Shown: piece by piece, positions 8,628 to 16,433 of the stretch
How the letters are laid out: every line of letters starts with the position of its first letter
Numbering within the stretch: position 1 is the first letter of the stretch
Assembly: GCF_026625725.1 (NCBI RefSeq)
Contig: NZ_CP113060.1
Location: 1,804,001 to 1,868,000 of the forward strand
Origin: Pseudomonas sp. SL4(2022)
GTDB lineage: Bacteria; Pseudomonadota; Gammaproteobacteria; Pseudomonadales; Pseudomonadaceae
Reading direction: 5' to 3'
DNA length: 64,000 bases
The notes under the pieces: generated by a model
What the model was told of the DNA's origin: nothing
The model's database searches: none
What the model saw: the letters and a program-made list of their open reading frames with translations, nothing else
Translations under genes and position numbers: made by a program

Positions 8628-9398
8628 ATGGTCTTCCAACAGCACGTTGCGTTAATCAGTGGCGCAGGCAGTGAGTCGGGTATCGGTCTGGCCATCGCCC
8701 GCCGCTTGGGTCAGCAAGGTGCGCGCGTGCTGCTCACCGCCAGCAGCGCCCGCGTTGAACAGCGTGCCGCTGAGCTGTGTGCCGAAGGTATTGAAGCACG
8801 CGGCCGCGCTGCTGACCTCACCGATGAGCAGCAGGTCGGTGAATTACTCGCCTGGGCGCAGGCGCAGTGGGGCCAGATCGACATTCTGGTGAACAACGCC
8901 GGCATGGCCATGCAAGGCAGCCCCGAGCCGTTTGCCGAGCTGGCGGACATGGACCTGGCGACCTGGAATCTGTCCATCGCGCGTAACCTCGGCACGGCAT
9001 TCTTGCTCACCCGCGCCGTGCTGCCGGGCATGCGCACACGCGGCTATGGCCGTATCGTCAATATCAGCTCAACCACCGGCACCCGTGGCAGCAACCCCGG
9101 TGAATCCGCCTACAGCGCGGCCAAGGCCGGTATGCTTGGCCTGTCCATGGGGCTGGCGCTGGAGGTAGCCAAGCAGGGCATTACGGTTAACAGCGTGGCG
9201 CCGGGGTGGATCGCCACCGGTTCCAGCACCGAAGAAGAACGCCACGCGGCTGCTTACACGCCGATGCGTCGCGCCGGGCGACCGGAAGAAGTCGCTGCTG
9301 CCGTCGCCTTTCTCGCCTCGCCTGAGGCCAGCTATATCACCGGCGAGGTGCTGGTTGTGGATGGCGGTAACTGCCTGATTGAGAACAAGGCCCCGTGA
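8628..9398 (+). CDS. SDR-family NAD(P)-dependent oxidoreductase
   Basis: 256 residues, classical short-chain dehydrogenase. It carries the Rossmann motif [10 protein letters not shown] near residue 10, the NNAG motif near 87, catalytic Ser in NISSTTG, YSAAK with Tyr and Lys of the active site, and the C-terminal GEVLVVDGG. The expected reaction is NAD(P)-linked alcohol/ketone interconversion. ATG 8628 is preferred because AGGA lies nine bases upstream and the protein then starts just before the first beta strand; a GTG at 8607 would add seven residues over the operator. It precedes the GntR regulator on the same strand and diverges from the aminotransferase and ligase. Confidence 0.9.
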   Translation: MVFQQHVALISGAGSESGIGLAIARRLGQQGARVLLTASSARVEQRAAELCAEGIEARGRAADLTDEQQVGELLAWAQAQWGQIDILVNNAGMAMQGSPEPFAELADMDLATWNLSIARNLGTAFLLTRAVLPGMRTRGYGRIVNISSTTGTRGSNPGESAYSAAKAGMLGLSMGLALEVAKQGITVNSVAPGWIATGSSTEEERHAAAYTPMRRAGRPEEVAAAVAFLASPEASYITGEVLVVDGGNCLIENKAP

Positions 9399-9542
9399 GC
9401 GCCTCTGCGTCGGTCAGGCGTTGTTGCAGGGATACTTGAAAATGCTCATTGACTGCAGTCAACTCCGCTTTTCAAGCACCCCTGCGCCTAGCCAGCCTCT
9501 AGCAGAGCCACTCAGACCATTTTCTAAACATCGGAGAACTTC

Positions 9543-9605
9543 ATGCACAACTGCTCGCTGACCCTCGCCCAACTCCCCGCGCCGCCGGTACAAGGACGCC
9601 GCTGA
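9543..9605 (+). other. 20-codon in-frame ORF directly ahead of the GntR gene
   Basis: ATG 9543 has a strong Shine-Dalgarno (GGAG, six bases upstream) and encodes 20 residues ending QGRR, then TGA at 9603-9605. The frame is the same as the GntR gene, whose ATG follows after only one more codon. The segment looks like the flexible N-terminal arm that GntR/FCD proteins often carry before their helix-turn-helix. It is either a former N-terminus cut by a stop or a leader ORF coupled to the regulator. Confidence 0.5.
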
Positions 9606-9608
9606 ACC

Positions 9609-10262
9609 ATGGCCGATAATCTGCAGGAACACCTTTACCAACGTATTCGTGAAGGCATGCTGGTTGGCCGCTTTCAGCCCGGCGAGCGCCTGAAAATCCG
9701 TGACCTGGCCGCCGAGTGGGGCACCAGCCCGATGCCGGTGCGGGCCGCGCTGCAGCGGTTGGTTGCCGAGGGCGCGCTGGAGGGCGAGCCACAGCGCTCG
9801 GTGCGCGTGCCGCCGATGACTCGCGAACGCTATGAGCATATCTTTCAGGTTCGCCTGGGCCTTGAAGGTTTGGCCGTGGAGTTGGCCACTCCGCGTCTGA
9901 CGCCTGCCGATTTGGCCGAACTGCGTGGTTGCGTGGCGCGTATGGACCAGGCTATCGAGCAGCGCCATATCCATGCCTATCTGGATGCCAACAGCCAGTT
10001 TCATCTGCGCCTCTACAGCGCCTGCGGTAACCCGGTGCTCCTGCGCAGCATTGAATCGCTGTGGCTGCAGGTCGGCCCCTTCTTCAACCGTCTGTTTACC
10101 GGTGCAGATTTATCGCTGCGCTTGAACGATTTTCACGAAGATGCCTTTACCGCTATCGAAGCCGGCGATGCCAAGGCCGCACGTCAGGCGATGGAGCAGG
10201 ATCTCCTATATTTCGCGCGTTTTCTCCTCAATTTGCTCGATCTTGAGCAGGGTCAGCGTTGA
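9609..10262 (+). CDS. GntR-family regulator, FCD (FadR-like) subfamily
   Basis: 217 residues. An N-terminal winged helix-turn-helix (YQRIREGMLVGRFQPGERLKIRDLAAEWGTSPMPVRAALQRL, about 10-55) is followed by an all-helical FCD domain. Its metal/ligand residues fit the pattern: FHLRLY near 125 and DFHEDAFTAIEAGDAKAARQAM near the end. FCD regulators usually bind short palindromes and release them on binding a carboxylate. The two TGTGATCACA sites upstream of the neighbouring divergent genes are the obvious targets. The gene has no good Shine-Dalgarno of its own and follows a 20-codon in-frame ORF, so translation may depend on coupling. Confidence 0.88.
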   Translation: MADNLQEHLYQRIREGMLVGRFQPGERLKIRDLAAEWGTSPMPVRAALQRLVAEGALEGEPQRSVRVPPMTRERYEHIFQVRLGLEGLAVELATPRLTPADLAELRGCVARMDQAIEQRHIHAYLDANSQFHLRLYSACGNPVLLRSIESLWLQVGPFFNRLFTGADLSLRLNDFHEDAFTAIEAGDAKAARQAMEQDLLYFARFLLNLLDLEQGQR

Positions 10263-10292
10263 CTGGATGCTGAAGCGCGGGCAATACGGTAG

Positions 10293-10409
10293 CCGACAAC
10301 TGAAAGCAACGAAGACGAAACCCAGGAGTCGGTCTGGCACTGGGTGCGCGCCGGCTGGCTGGAAAGCCACGAATTTTTCACGATCGACAATACGGCCCTG
10401 CGGCGTTAA
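10293..10409 (+). pseudogene. Decayed C-terminal fragment of an SMI1/KNR4-like protein
   Basis: After a stop at 10290-10292, the frame reads NEDETQESVWHWVRAGWLES and then an extra tail ending LRR-stop at 10407-10409. The first part nearly matches the C-terminus of the SMI1/KNR4 gene at 14675-15085 (NEDETWESVWHWVRDVWLES). Nothing upstream encodes the rest of such a protein. This is a remnant of a paralogue or an old duplication. Confidence 0.7.
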
Positions 10410-10424
10410 CACGACGCAGGGCCG
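10393..10424. terminator. Perfect 10-base hairpin, terminator-like
   Basis: CGGCCCTGCG and CGCAGGGCCG form a perfect stem around a 12-base loop that contains the stop codon of the SMI1-like remnant. No clear T-run follows on either strand, so it may be a weak or Rho-assisted terminator, or only an RNA-stability hairpin. Confidence 0.4.
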
Positions 10425-10910
10425 CAGTCGCTTCAAGGCAGATAAATCCGAAGGCGATGTACTTGTCGTCCCAAACAGCTTTTTAAGGGGCATTAAAGAG
10501 CGGTAACGGGTGGATTACGCGATGCTCGAAATACGTGATTCCCCGCCAGAATCACCCTCAGCGCCGCTAACCACCCTATAAAAGGTTTCTGCAGCGGGTA
10601 GCTGGGGCATAGCCAATCCGAAACACTCCTCCCCCCAGCAGAGCACCATGCGCCGGTTCGAGATGGCCATGCACAGCATTGCGTTGATGCCGTTTGGCGA
10701 TGCGCCCGGCACAGCACAGGCTCATACCGGTGTTACCGGTACTGTGCTTGAGGTGGGGTACTGCGCTGCCTGCAAGTAATTTTTGGGCTGTCTGCTGCAC
10801 GTACAGGGCTGATGTTTTGGTTTGGCTGTTCAGCGTTGGTTCAGTAATACCGGTTTAGGCTGTTCGTCCATTCCGATAGCCACGCCACCATAGCGTGATG
10901 AGTACAGACA
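10425..10910. other. Non-coding gap, nothing convincing seen
   Basis: Short open frames exist on both strands, for example 43 codons at 10648-10779 and about 65 codons on the minus strand, but none has a recognisable domain, a good ribosome-binding site or neighbour support. There are no repeats of the families seen elsewhere. The last part probably holds the promoter of the repeat-containing lipoprotein gene. Confidence 0.5.
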
Positions 10911-11711
10911 ATGAACAGAGCTATTTTGCTTGGCTGCACGCTGGGCTTACTCAGTGGCTGCGCAGAGTTGCAGCAAATACACAACGAGCAAGTGGCGCGC
11001 GATTGCCAAGCAGGCTTTGCCCACCAGCGCGGCCTGCGTGATAGTGCCATGGGCACAGCGCAGGACAGCAACTGGTTCAACGCCTTCTGCCCTGTTCAGC
11101 AGCGCACTGTCGCCGTGCAGAGCTATCTGCAAGGCTACCAAGCGGGACTGGCCGGGCGTAAACCTGCTCCGCCGCCACGGCCACAGGTGCAGCCACCGCA
11201 AGTGCTGCGACCACAAGTCACGCCGCCAGGAGCCATAGTTGTGCCGGATTACAACGAAATTGCCGGGCGTGTAGTCACGCCGCCAGGAGCCATAGTTGTG
11301 CCGGATTACAACGAAATTGCCGGGCGTGTAGTCACGCCGCCAGGAGCCATAGTTGTGCCGGATTACAACGAAATTGCCGGGCGTGTAGTCACGCCGCCAG
11401 GAGCCATAGTTGTGCCGGATTACAACGAAATTGCCGAGCGTGTAGTCACGCCGCCAGGAGCCATAGTTGTGCCGGATTACAACGAAATTGCCGGGCGTGT
11501 AATCACGCCGCCAGAACCGGGCATAGTTGTGCCGGATTACAATGAAATTGCCGGGCAGGTCATTGCCCCGCCGGAGCAGCCGCAGGTGGTGCCGGAGGCA
11601 GAGTGGCCGTCGCCAACCCTTGAATCGGCGCAGCCTCTATTACTGCCAGAGCCTCAGGTGCTTCTCGAGCAGCCAGAAACGCTGGCTGTAGAGGTAGATG
11701 ACTGGAGTTGA
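10911..11711 (+). CDS. Lipoprotein with six tandem 19-20-residue repeats
   Basis: 266 residues with a lipoprotein signal (LLGCTLGLLSGC, lipidated Cys17). A domain of about 70 residues with two Cys (DCQAGFAHQRGLRDSAMG and FCPVQQRTVAVQSYLQGYQAGLAGR) resembles the DUF2799-type lipoprotein core. A Pro-rich hinge follows, then five near-identical copies of VTPPGAIVVPDYNEIAGRV and a sixth diverged 20-residue copy. The acidic, Pro/Glu-rich tail has no membrane segment. The repeats look like an extended periplasmic or surface stalk, possibly variable in number between strains. Function unknown. Confidence 0.8.
   Translation: MNRAILLGCTLGLLSGCAELQQIHNEQVARDCQAGFAHQRGLRDSAMGTAQDSNWFNAFCPVQQRTVAVQSYLQGYQAGLAGRKPAPPPRPQVQPPQVLRPQVTPPGAIVVPDYNEIAGRVVTPPGAIVVPDYNEIAGRVVTPPGAIVVPDYNEIAGRVVTPPGAIVVPDYNEIAERVVTPPGAIVVPDYNEIAGRVITPPEPGIVVPDYNEIAGQVIAPPEQPQVVPEAEWPSPTLESAQPLLLPEPQVLLEQPETLAVEVDDWS
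11217..11561 (+). repeat. Six tandem 57-base in-frame repeats
   Basis: Units start at 11217, 11274, 11331, 11388, 11445 and 11502. Copies 1, 2, 3 and 5 are identical at base level. Copy 4 has one G-to-A change (Gly to Glu). Copy 6 is 60 bases long and diverged. This identity points to recent expansion by slippage or recombination. Confidence 0.95.
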
Positions 11712-11879
11712 TGCTCGGCAGTTGACTGGCCCCACCAGGCCGCGTCGACAGCGCTTTCAGCAGGGCCACACGCCCCAGCTCAGCACAATTCAGTTCTCTG
11801 CGCATGGACAGCATGGGCGGGATCGCCTGCACCCATATACACTGAAGCGATTCTGAGGCGTCAGTAAAAGGGCTCTGCA

Positions 11880-13481
11880 ATGCTGGATTACGGCAGTAAA
11901 CGCATTCTGATCGTCGATGATTTTTCCGACTTCCGCAGCTCGCTGAAATCCATGCTGCGTGACATGGGCGCGCGTGATGTGGACACCGCCGACCGTGGCG
12001 AAGAAGCCCTGAGCATGTGCCGTAACAAGCGCTACGACATCATCCTGCACGACTACAACCTGGGCGGCGGCAAGAATGGCCAACAGGTGCTGGAGGAGTT
12101 GATCGCGGGCAGGCTGATCAGCCATCAGTGCATCTTTGTCATGGTCACTGCCGAAAGCAGTCAAGCTATGGTGCTCAGTGCCCTTGAGCACGAACCGGAT
12201 GCTTACCTGACCAAGCCATTCAACCGTGCCAGCCTCGATCAGCGGCTGGATAAGCTGGCTGAGCGTAAGACAGCACTCAAAGGCATTCTCCAGGGGCTCG
12301 ATAAGCAGGACCCCTCCGCTGTTCTGGAGGCCTGCAAGGTCCTCAGTCAACAGGACAAGCGTTACCTGCCACTATGCCAGCGCTACCACGCCACCGCTCT
12401 GCGTGAATTGGGCCGGTTGGACGAACTGGAGCAGCTGCTCAATGGCGTCTTGGCCGAGCGGCCTTTGCCTTGGGCGCAGGTGGCAATGGCCAGTCTGGCG
12501 CACAAGCGCGGCGATTTGGCGCGCGCACAGAGTCTCTACGAACAGGGGCTCAAACTGTTTCCGATGATGCCATCGCTGTATGACGGCCTGGCCGCTGTTC
12601 TGCAGGCTCAGGGTGACAGTCTGCGTGCCCAGCAAGTCCTGGAGGATGCGGTCAAGCTGGCGCCGCTGGCGATTCGACGGCAGATGCAACTGGGCAAGCT
12701 GGCCCTTGATAACCAGGACTTTGGTAGCGCCGGCAAGGCCTATCGCCAGGCCATGGAGCAGGGCCGCACCTCCAAGTTCAAAAGCCCGGAAAACTACCTG
12801 GGGCTGGCCCAGGCGATCACTGCACAGGCTGGCGATGGCACACTCGACAAACGCCTGCAGATTGAGGTCAACCAAGCCCTCGGCGAGCTGGACAGAAATT
12901 ATGCTGGCGACCCCAATGTGCAGCTGCGCTCGCGCCTGGCCATGGCCAGTAGCCTGATGAAATCCGGTGAGCCCAAGAAGGCCGCGCAACTGGCTGCCGA
13001 GGCTGCTGCTGCACTGGCCCGTTTGCCGCAATTGTTTGCCGCCGATGCCGCCCTCAGTGTTGCCAGTCAGTTGCGCGCCCTGGGTCAGGGCGAGGCGAGT
13101 GACACGCTGCTGAAAACCTGTGTTGAAGCCTACGGCGACGACCCGCAGGTGATGCAGGGGGTGGCGAGGCAAACCGATAACAGCGACATTCTTTCGGGTG
13201 GTAAGGAGGCGGTCGAACTTAACCGGCAAGGTGTGCGTTGCTACCAGCAGAAGCAGTATGACGAAGCGCTGCGACTGTTCCGCCAGGCGTTTGCCCTGCA
13301 GCCCAAAAATCTCAGTATTGCCCTCAACACTGCGCAGTCATTGTTGCAGTTAGGCGCGCAGAACCTGTCGGCCGAGTTGCTGGCCGAATGTCGGCACTGC
13401 CTGGCAATAGCCAGCCAAATGCCCACCACGGATCCTCGCCATGCCCGTTATCTGCAACTGCAACAGCGGGTAGCCGGCTGA
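11880..13481 (+). CDS. Response regulator with TPR output domain
   Basis: 533 residues. An N-terminal receiver domain (1-125) has the acidic pair Asp13/Asp14, phospho-acceptor Asp58 in HDYNLG, the Thr switch in MVTAES and Lys in YLTKPF. The rest, about 400 residues, is helical with TPR-like repeats (for example LARAQSLYEQGLKLFPMMPSLYDGLA and YDEALRLFRQAFALQPKNLSIALNTA). There is no DNA-binding or enzymatic domain, so output should be a protein-protein interaction. The stop overlaps the start of a histidine kinase gene (ATGA), so the two form a cognate coupled pair. Confidence 0.9.
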   Translation: MLDYGSKRILIVDDFSDFRSSLKSMLRDMGARDVDTADRGEEALSMCRNKRYDIILHDYNLGGGKNGQQVLEELIAGRLISHQCIFVMVTAESSQAMVLSALEHEPDAYLTKPFNRASLDQRLDKLAERKTALKGILQGLDKQDPSAVLEACKVLSQQDKRYLPLCQRYHATALRELGRLDELEQLLNGVLAERPLPWAQVAMASLAHKRGDLARAQSLYEQGLKLFPMMPSLYDGLAAVLQAQGDSLRAQQVLEDAVKLAPLAIRRQMQLGKLALDNQDFGSAGKAYRQAMEQGRTSKFKSPENYLGLAQAITAQAGDGTLDKRLQIEVNQALGELDRNYAGDPNVQLRSRLAMASSLMKSGEPKKAAQLAAEAAAALARLPQLFAADAALSVASQLRALGQGEASDTLLKTCVEAYGDDPQVMQGVARQTDNSDILSGGKEAVELNRQGVRCYQQKQYDEALRLFRQAFALQPKNLSIALNTAQSLLQLGAQNLSAELLAECRHCLAIASQMPTTDPRHARYLQLQQRVAG

Positions 13482-14173
13482 TGAGTGATGAGCCTGGGGC
13501 GCTGGATTTTTCCTTGGTGATTGCCTCAACCGTGCATGACATGAAGAACTCCCTGGCCATGCTGACCCGTGCCCACGCGCAGTGGCAGGCGCAGTTGCCT
13601 GCCGAACAGCAGACCGTTGCCGAGCAAGGGGTGATCGATTACGAGTTTGCCCGTCTCAACGGCATGCTGGTGCAGTTGCTCGGCCTGTATAAGCTCGGCG
13701 TCAACCAGCTGCCGATGCGCCCCGGTTATCACGAAGTCGACGATTTTCTTCAGGCCCAGTTGGCACGGCATTTCGAGGTGCTGCAAAGCCGGCAGATCAG
13801 CGCACGTTGCGAGGTCGAGAGCTTCGACTTGATGGGTTTCTTTGATCAGGAACTGCTTGGCTCAGTGGTCGCCAACATCATCACCAACTCCATCCGCTAC
13901 GCCCACAGTGCCCTGTTGATCAGTGCCTGGGAGGAGAACGGGCAGCTGGTACTGGCGATCTGCGACGATGGCCAGGGCTACCCCGAGGAAATGCTCGTCC
14001 AGCAGTCCAACTACGTCCTTGGTCTCAGGCACAGTACTGGCAGCACCGGCCTGGGCCTCTATTTCGCAGGTCGGATTGCCGAACTGCACGAGCGCAATGG
14101 CCTACGCGGGCATATCGAACTGGCCAACGGCGCGCCGCTGGGCGGCGGAGTATTCCGGATCTATCTGCCCTGA
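13481..14173 (+). CDS. Soluble histidine kinase lacking a sensor domain
   Basis: 230 residues. The H-box is at the very start (STVHDMKNSLAML, His19), followed by a helical region and a complete ATPase domain: N-box NIITNSIRYA, G1 DDGQGYP and G2 TGSTGLGLYFAGRIAELH. No signal peptide, membrane segment or PAS/GAF domain is present, so the input must come from a partner or the cytoplasm. The start codon overlaps the stop of the response regulator-TPR gene in an ATGA junction, and the same frame extends upstream only inside that gene. It most likely phosphorylates Asp58 of that protein. Confidence 0.88.
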   Translation: MSDEPGALDFSLVIASTVHDMKNSLAMLTRAHAQWQAQLPAEQQTVAEQGVIDYEFARLNGMLVQLLGLYKLGVNQLPMRPGYHEVDDFLQAQLARHFEVLQSRQISARCEVESFDLMGFFDQELLGSVVANIITNSIRYAHSALLISAWEENGQLVLAICDDGQGYPEEMLVQQSNYVLGLRHSTGSTGLGLYFAGRIAELHERNGLRGHIELANGAPLGGGVFRIYLP

Positions 14174-14198
14174 AGCAGGTTGTGGCCTGCCGTTGTGT

Positions 14199-14660
14199 TT
14201 ATTCGCTGTCTGGCACCTGCGCTGGCCAGTCAGCTTTAGGTTTGCCCAGATGCGGCAGCCAGTCCGCGGGATGCTGTGGTACCGCCTGATTCGGCCAGTT
14301 TTCCGGTCCACAGTGTTTCTTAAAGTCTCGGGCTTGTCGCAGCCAGCCGCGATAAGCGTTTTCACTGGCCATGCTGGAAGCATTTTCCAGCCTTACCGAC
14401 TCGCGGGCAGCCTGGTACAAGTCATCGACACGGCGCAAACAACGGGTGTAAGTCCGGTTGTCCATGGCGTGGTATGCCGATGGCTCCTCGCGCCACCACT
14501 CGATGGCGCGCCAGCTCGCACCGATGAGCATCAGCATGATGGTGCAGGCTGCGAATAGGCTGGCAAACAGGGCGAAAGGCAGCAATCCCAGTAGCTGGTA
14601 ATACGCGGTGTGAGGCTGTTGCCGCCTGTTCATGTGTTGAGTTGCTGGGGCGTGTGCCAT
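14199..14660 (-). CDS. Hypothetical membrane protein paired with an SMI1/KNR4 protein
   Basis: 153 residues from ATG 14660. A polar N-terminus is followed by one long hydrophobic stretch (about residues 22-46, LLGLLPFALFASLFAACTIMLMLIG). A soluble C-terminal domain of about 100 residues follows, rich in Trp, Arg and Glu (NRTYTRCLRRVDDLYQAARESV, PENWPNQAVPQHPADWLP). It starts 14 bases after the SMI1/KNR4 gene on the same strand, which suggests an operon. No family recognised. Confidence 0.65.
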   Translation of the reverse strand: MAHAPATQHMNRRQQPHTAYYQLLGLLPFALFASLFAACTIMLMLIGASWRAIEWWREEPSAYHAMDNRTYTRCLRRVDDLYQAARESVRLENASSMASENAYRGWLRQARDFKKHCGPENWPNQAVPQHPADWLPHLGKPKADWPAQVPDSE

Positions 14661-14674
14661 CCCTGGCCCATTAT

Positions 14675-15085
14675 TCAGCTCTCCAGCCAAACATCGCGTA
14701 CCCAGTGCCAGACCGATTCCCAGGTTTCGTCTTCGTTGATTTCCTCGGTTTCGGCTTCCCACAGCAGCACGGTGCCGTCTTCTTCGACCACGTAGTAATT
14801 GCCATGGTCTTCGCACAGCGGCACGTACTCGCGTGGCACGCCGAGTGACCAGGCGGTGGCGGCGACTTCCGGCAGGTAGGTGTGCGATTGCGGATCGCTG
14901 GCGGTGACGGGCTCCAGGCGGCCGTAGACCACATCGCTGACCTGCAGCAGGTATTCACGCAGGCCAAAGGGCAGGTGGATCAGGATTTGCTCCTGAATCT
15001 CCACTAAGGTTTCTTCATCGGGGAGTTCCAGCGGGACGGGCACCGGCTCGTTGAGTTCGCGCAACTGTTCGATGACTTCTTCCAC
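14675..15085 (-). CDS. SMI1/KNR4 (SUKH)-family protein
   Basis: 136 residues, acidic. It shows the SMI1/KNR4 pattern: an N-terminal helix, PFGLREYLLQVSDVVYG, and a strand pair at about residues 90-110 (PLCEDHGNYYVVEEDGTVLLWE) ending in SVWHWVRDVWLES. SUKH proteins often act as immunity proteins against toxins, but many stand-alone copies exist and no toxin gene is visible here. A fragment of a paralogue's C-terminus survives at 10293-10409. About 200 bases of non-coding DNA upstream hold the likely promoter. Confidence 0.78.
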   Translation of the reverse strand: MEEVIEQLRELNEPVPVPLELPDEETLVEIQEQILIHLPFGLREYLLQVSDVVYGRLEPVTASDPQSHTYLPEVAATAWSLGVPREYVPLCEDHGNYYVVEEDGTVLLWEAETEEINEDETWESVWHWVRDVWLES

Positions 15086-15283
15086 GGTGTAGGCCTCATG
15101 TATGACGGGTAATACGGGAGCGTTTTATACCGTAGAACGGGTTCTGGGGCATCGTGGATGCGCGCTTAAGGCCTGCGGATTGAGCCGTTGTGCAGGTGTT
15201 GCCTGACGCCAAGCAGGAGGCTGGCAAAGTGCTATCGTTGTACATGATGTGTCAATTTTTGAACGTCATAAAACGGTCTTCCT

Positions 15284-15874
15284 ATGAAAAGCCAAGCGCA
15301 AGAGTCAGATGACGGTGTGCTCAGCGAAGAGGAGCGGTTACAACTGCTGACCAAGGCCGGTCAGCGCAATCGCTTGTTTATCCTGGCCTTGGCTGGGGTG
15401 TTGGGCACGTTGATGTTGGTGTCGGTTGGCCTGAACATCCACAACCTGTTCAGTGCAGGCGATGAACCGCGTATTCAGGCACTGGAGAAGCAGGTTAAAC
15501 GGCTGGAAGAGCAGCTTAAGGTGCAGCAGAGCGCGCTGAATAACCAGGAGGAGTTGCTGGCCAGCCAGCAAGCGTCACAGCTCACCGGGCTGTTTGAGCG
15601 GGCGGAAAACCCCAACAGCATCGCCCAAGTCAGCCAGGTGCTGCGCGCGCAGGAGCGTGATTACCAGCAGGTGATGAATGGGTTGAAGGCGGGGATGCGT
15701 GATTTGGCCAATATGCTGCCGGGTTCGCGCAGTTGGCTGGCCGATTACAACGAAATGATCGACCGCGCCCTGCTGAACAGCCGCAAGCGCAGTGAGGAAG
15801 TTGAGGCCTGGAGCGACAAGGCCCAGCAAGCTGCGCCGGCAGCCAAGCCGCCGGGCAGTGTCAATCGGGGGTGA
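15284..15874 (+). CDS. Hypothetical membrane-anchored coiled-coil protein
   Basis: 196 residues. A charged N-terminus (about 28 residues) is followed by a single hydrophobic segment (about 30-55, LFILALAGVLGTLMLVSVGLNI). A heptad-like coiled coil follows (IQALEKQVKRLEEQLKVQQSALNNQEELLA, about 65-100), then a helical domain and an Ala/Pro-rich tail. The topology suggests a bitopic inner-membrane protein with the coil in the periplasm. No named family recognised. It is convergent with the VOC gene 14 bases downstream. Confidence 0.65.
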   Translation: MKSQAQESDDGVLSEEERLQLLTKAGQRNRLFILALAGVLGTLMLVSVGLNIHNLFSAGDEPRIQALEKQVKRLEEQLKVQQSALNNQEELLASQQASQLTGLFERAENPNSIAQVSQVLRAQERDYQQVMNGLKAGMRDLANMLPGSRSWLADYNEMIDRALLNSRKRSEEVEAWSDKAQQAAPAAKPPGSVNRG

Positions 15875-15888
15875 GGCGGGGTGGGCTT

Positions 15889-16257
15889 TTAGCCCATGTG
15901 GAAGAACGCCAGCTTGTTGCCGTCCAGGTCGCGGAAGTAAGCCCCGTAAAAGCCGGGCATGCGTTCGCCCGGCTGACCGTCGCACGTCGCGCCCAGTTCG
16001 AGGGCTTTGGCGTAGAGTCTATCGACACCCTCACGCGAGCCGCCTGGCAGGGCGATCATGTTGCCATTGCCGGGGGTGGCTGCTTGTTTGTCGAACGGCA
16101 GGCACACACCCAGCATGGGCTGACCTTTGCCGGTACCGTAGAAGGCCGCACGGCCGACGTCCATCACGATTTTTGCACCCAGTTCAGCCAGTAATGCGGT
16201 GTAGAAAGCCTTGGCTTTTTCCAGGTCATTGGTACCGATCATGCTGTATCCGATCAT
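15889..16257 (-). CDS. VOC (glyoxalase/bleomycin-resistance) family protein
   Basis: 122 residues, one complete VOC domain with paired beta-alpha-beta-beta-beta modules (MIGTNDLEKAKAFYTALLAELGAK and GAYFRDLDGNKLAFFH). Metal ligands would include the final-strand Asp/His and residues in the first strand. Proteins of this size act as dimers, and the substrate (glyoxalase-like, ring cleavage or drug binding) cannot be assigned. The ATG at 16257 has GAGGA nine bases upstream. A second Met five residues in is possible. Stand-alone gene. Confidence 0.85.
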   Translation of the reverse strand: MIGYSMIGTNDLEKAKAFYTALLAELGAKIVMDVGRAAFYGTGKGQPMLGVCLPFDKQAATPGNGNMIALPGGSREGVDRLYAKALELGATCDGQPGERMPGFYGAYFRDLDGNKLAFFHMG

Positions 16258-16390
16258 GCTGCCGTCCTCATCAGAGTGGTTGTGCGAAGGGTGCAGTGTG
16301 CGTCATCAGGTGGGTAAAGGGTATGCAGGTCTTTCGTCCTGTCTGGCCCGTTTGGCGGCTATTTCGGTCGCCTTGAGTGCGCTTAAAAAC

Positions 16391-16418
16391 ACAAAACCCA
16401 GGCAAGCCCGGGTTTTGT
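16391..16418 (-). terminator. Intrinsic terminator of the Tim44-like gene
   Basis: ACAAAACCC and GGGTTTTGT pair around a GC-rich core. On the minus strand the stem is followed by GTGTTTTTAAG. It lies just beyond the stop of the minus-strand gene that ends at 16434. Confidence 0.75.
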
Positions 16419-16433
16419 GGTGAAGCCTGTGGA

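Noticed and set aside
10648-10779. 43-codon plus-strand ORF (MRRFEMAMHSIA)
   Set aside because: Weak ribosome-binding site, no relatives recognised, and an equally open frame on the other strand.
11217-11561. CRISPR-like array
   Set aside because: Units are contiguous without spacers, of codon length, and in frame within a lipoprotein gene.
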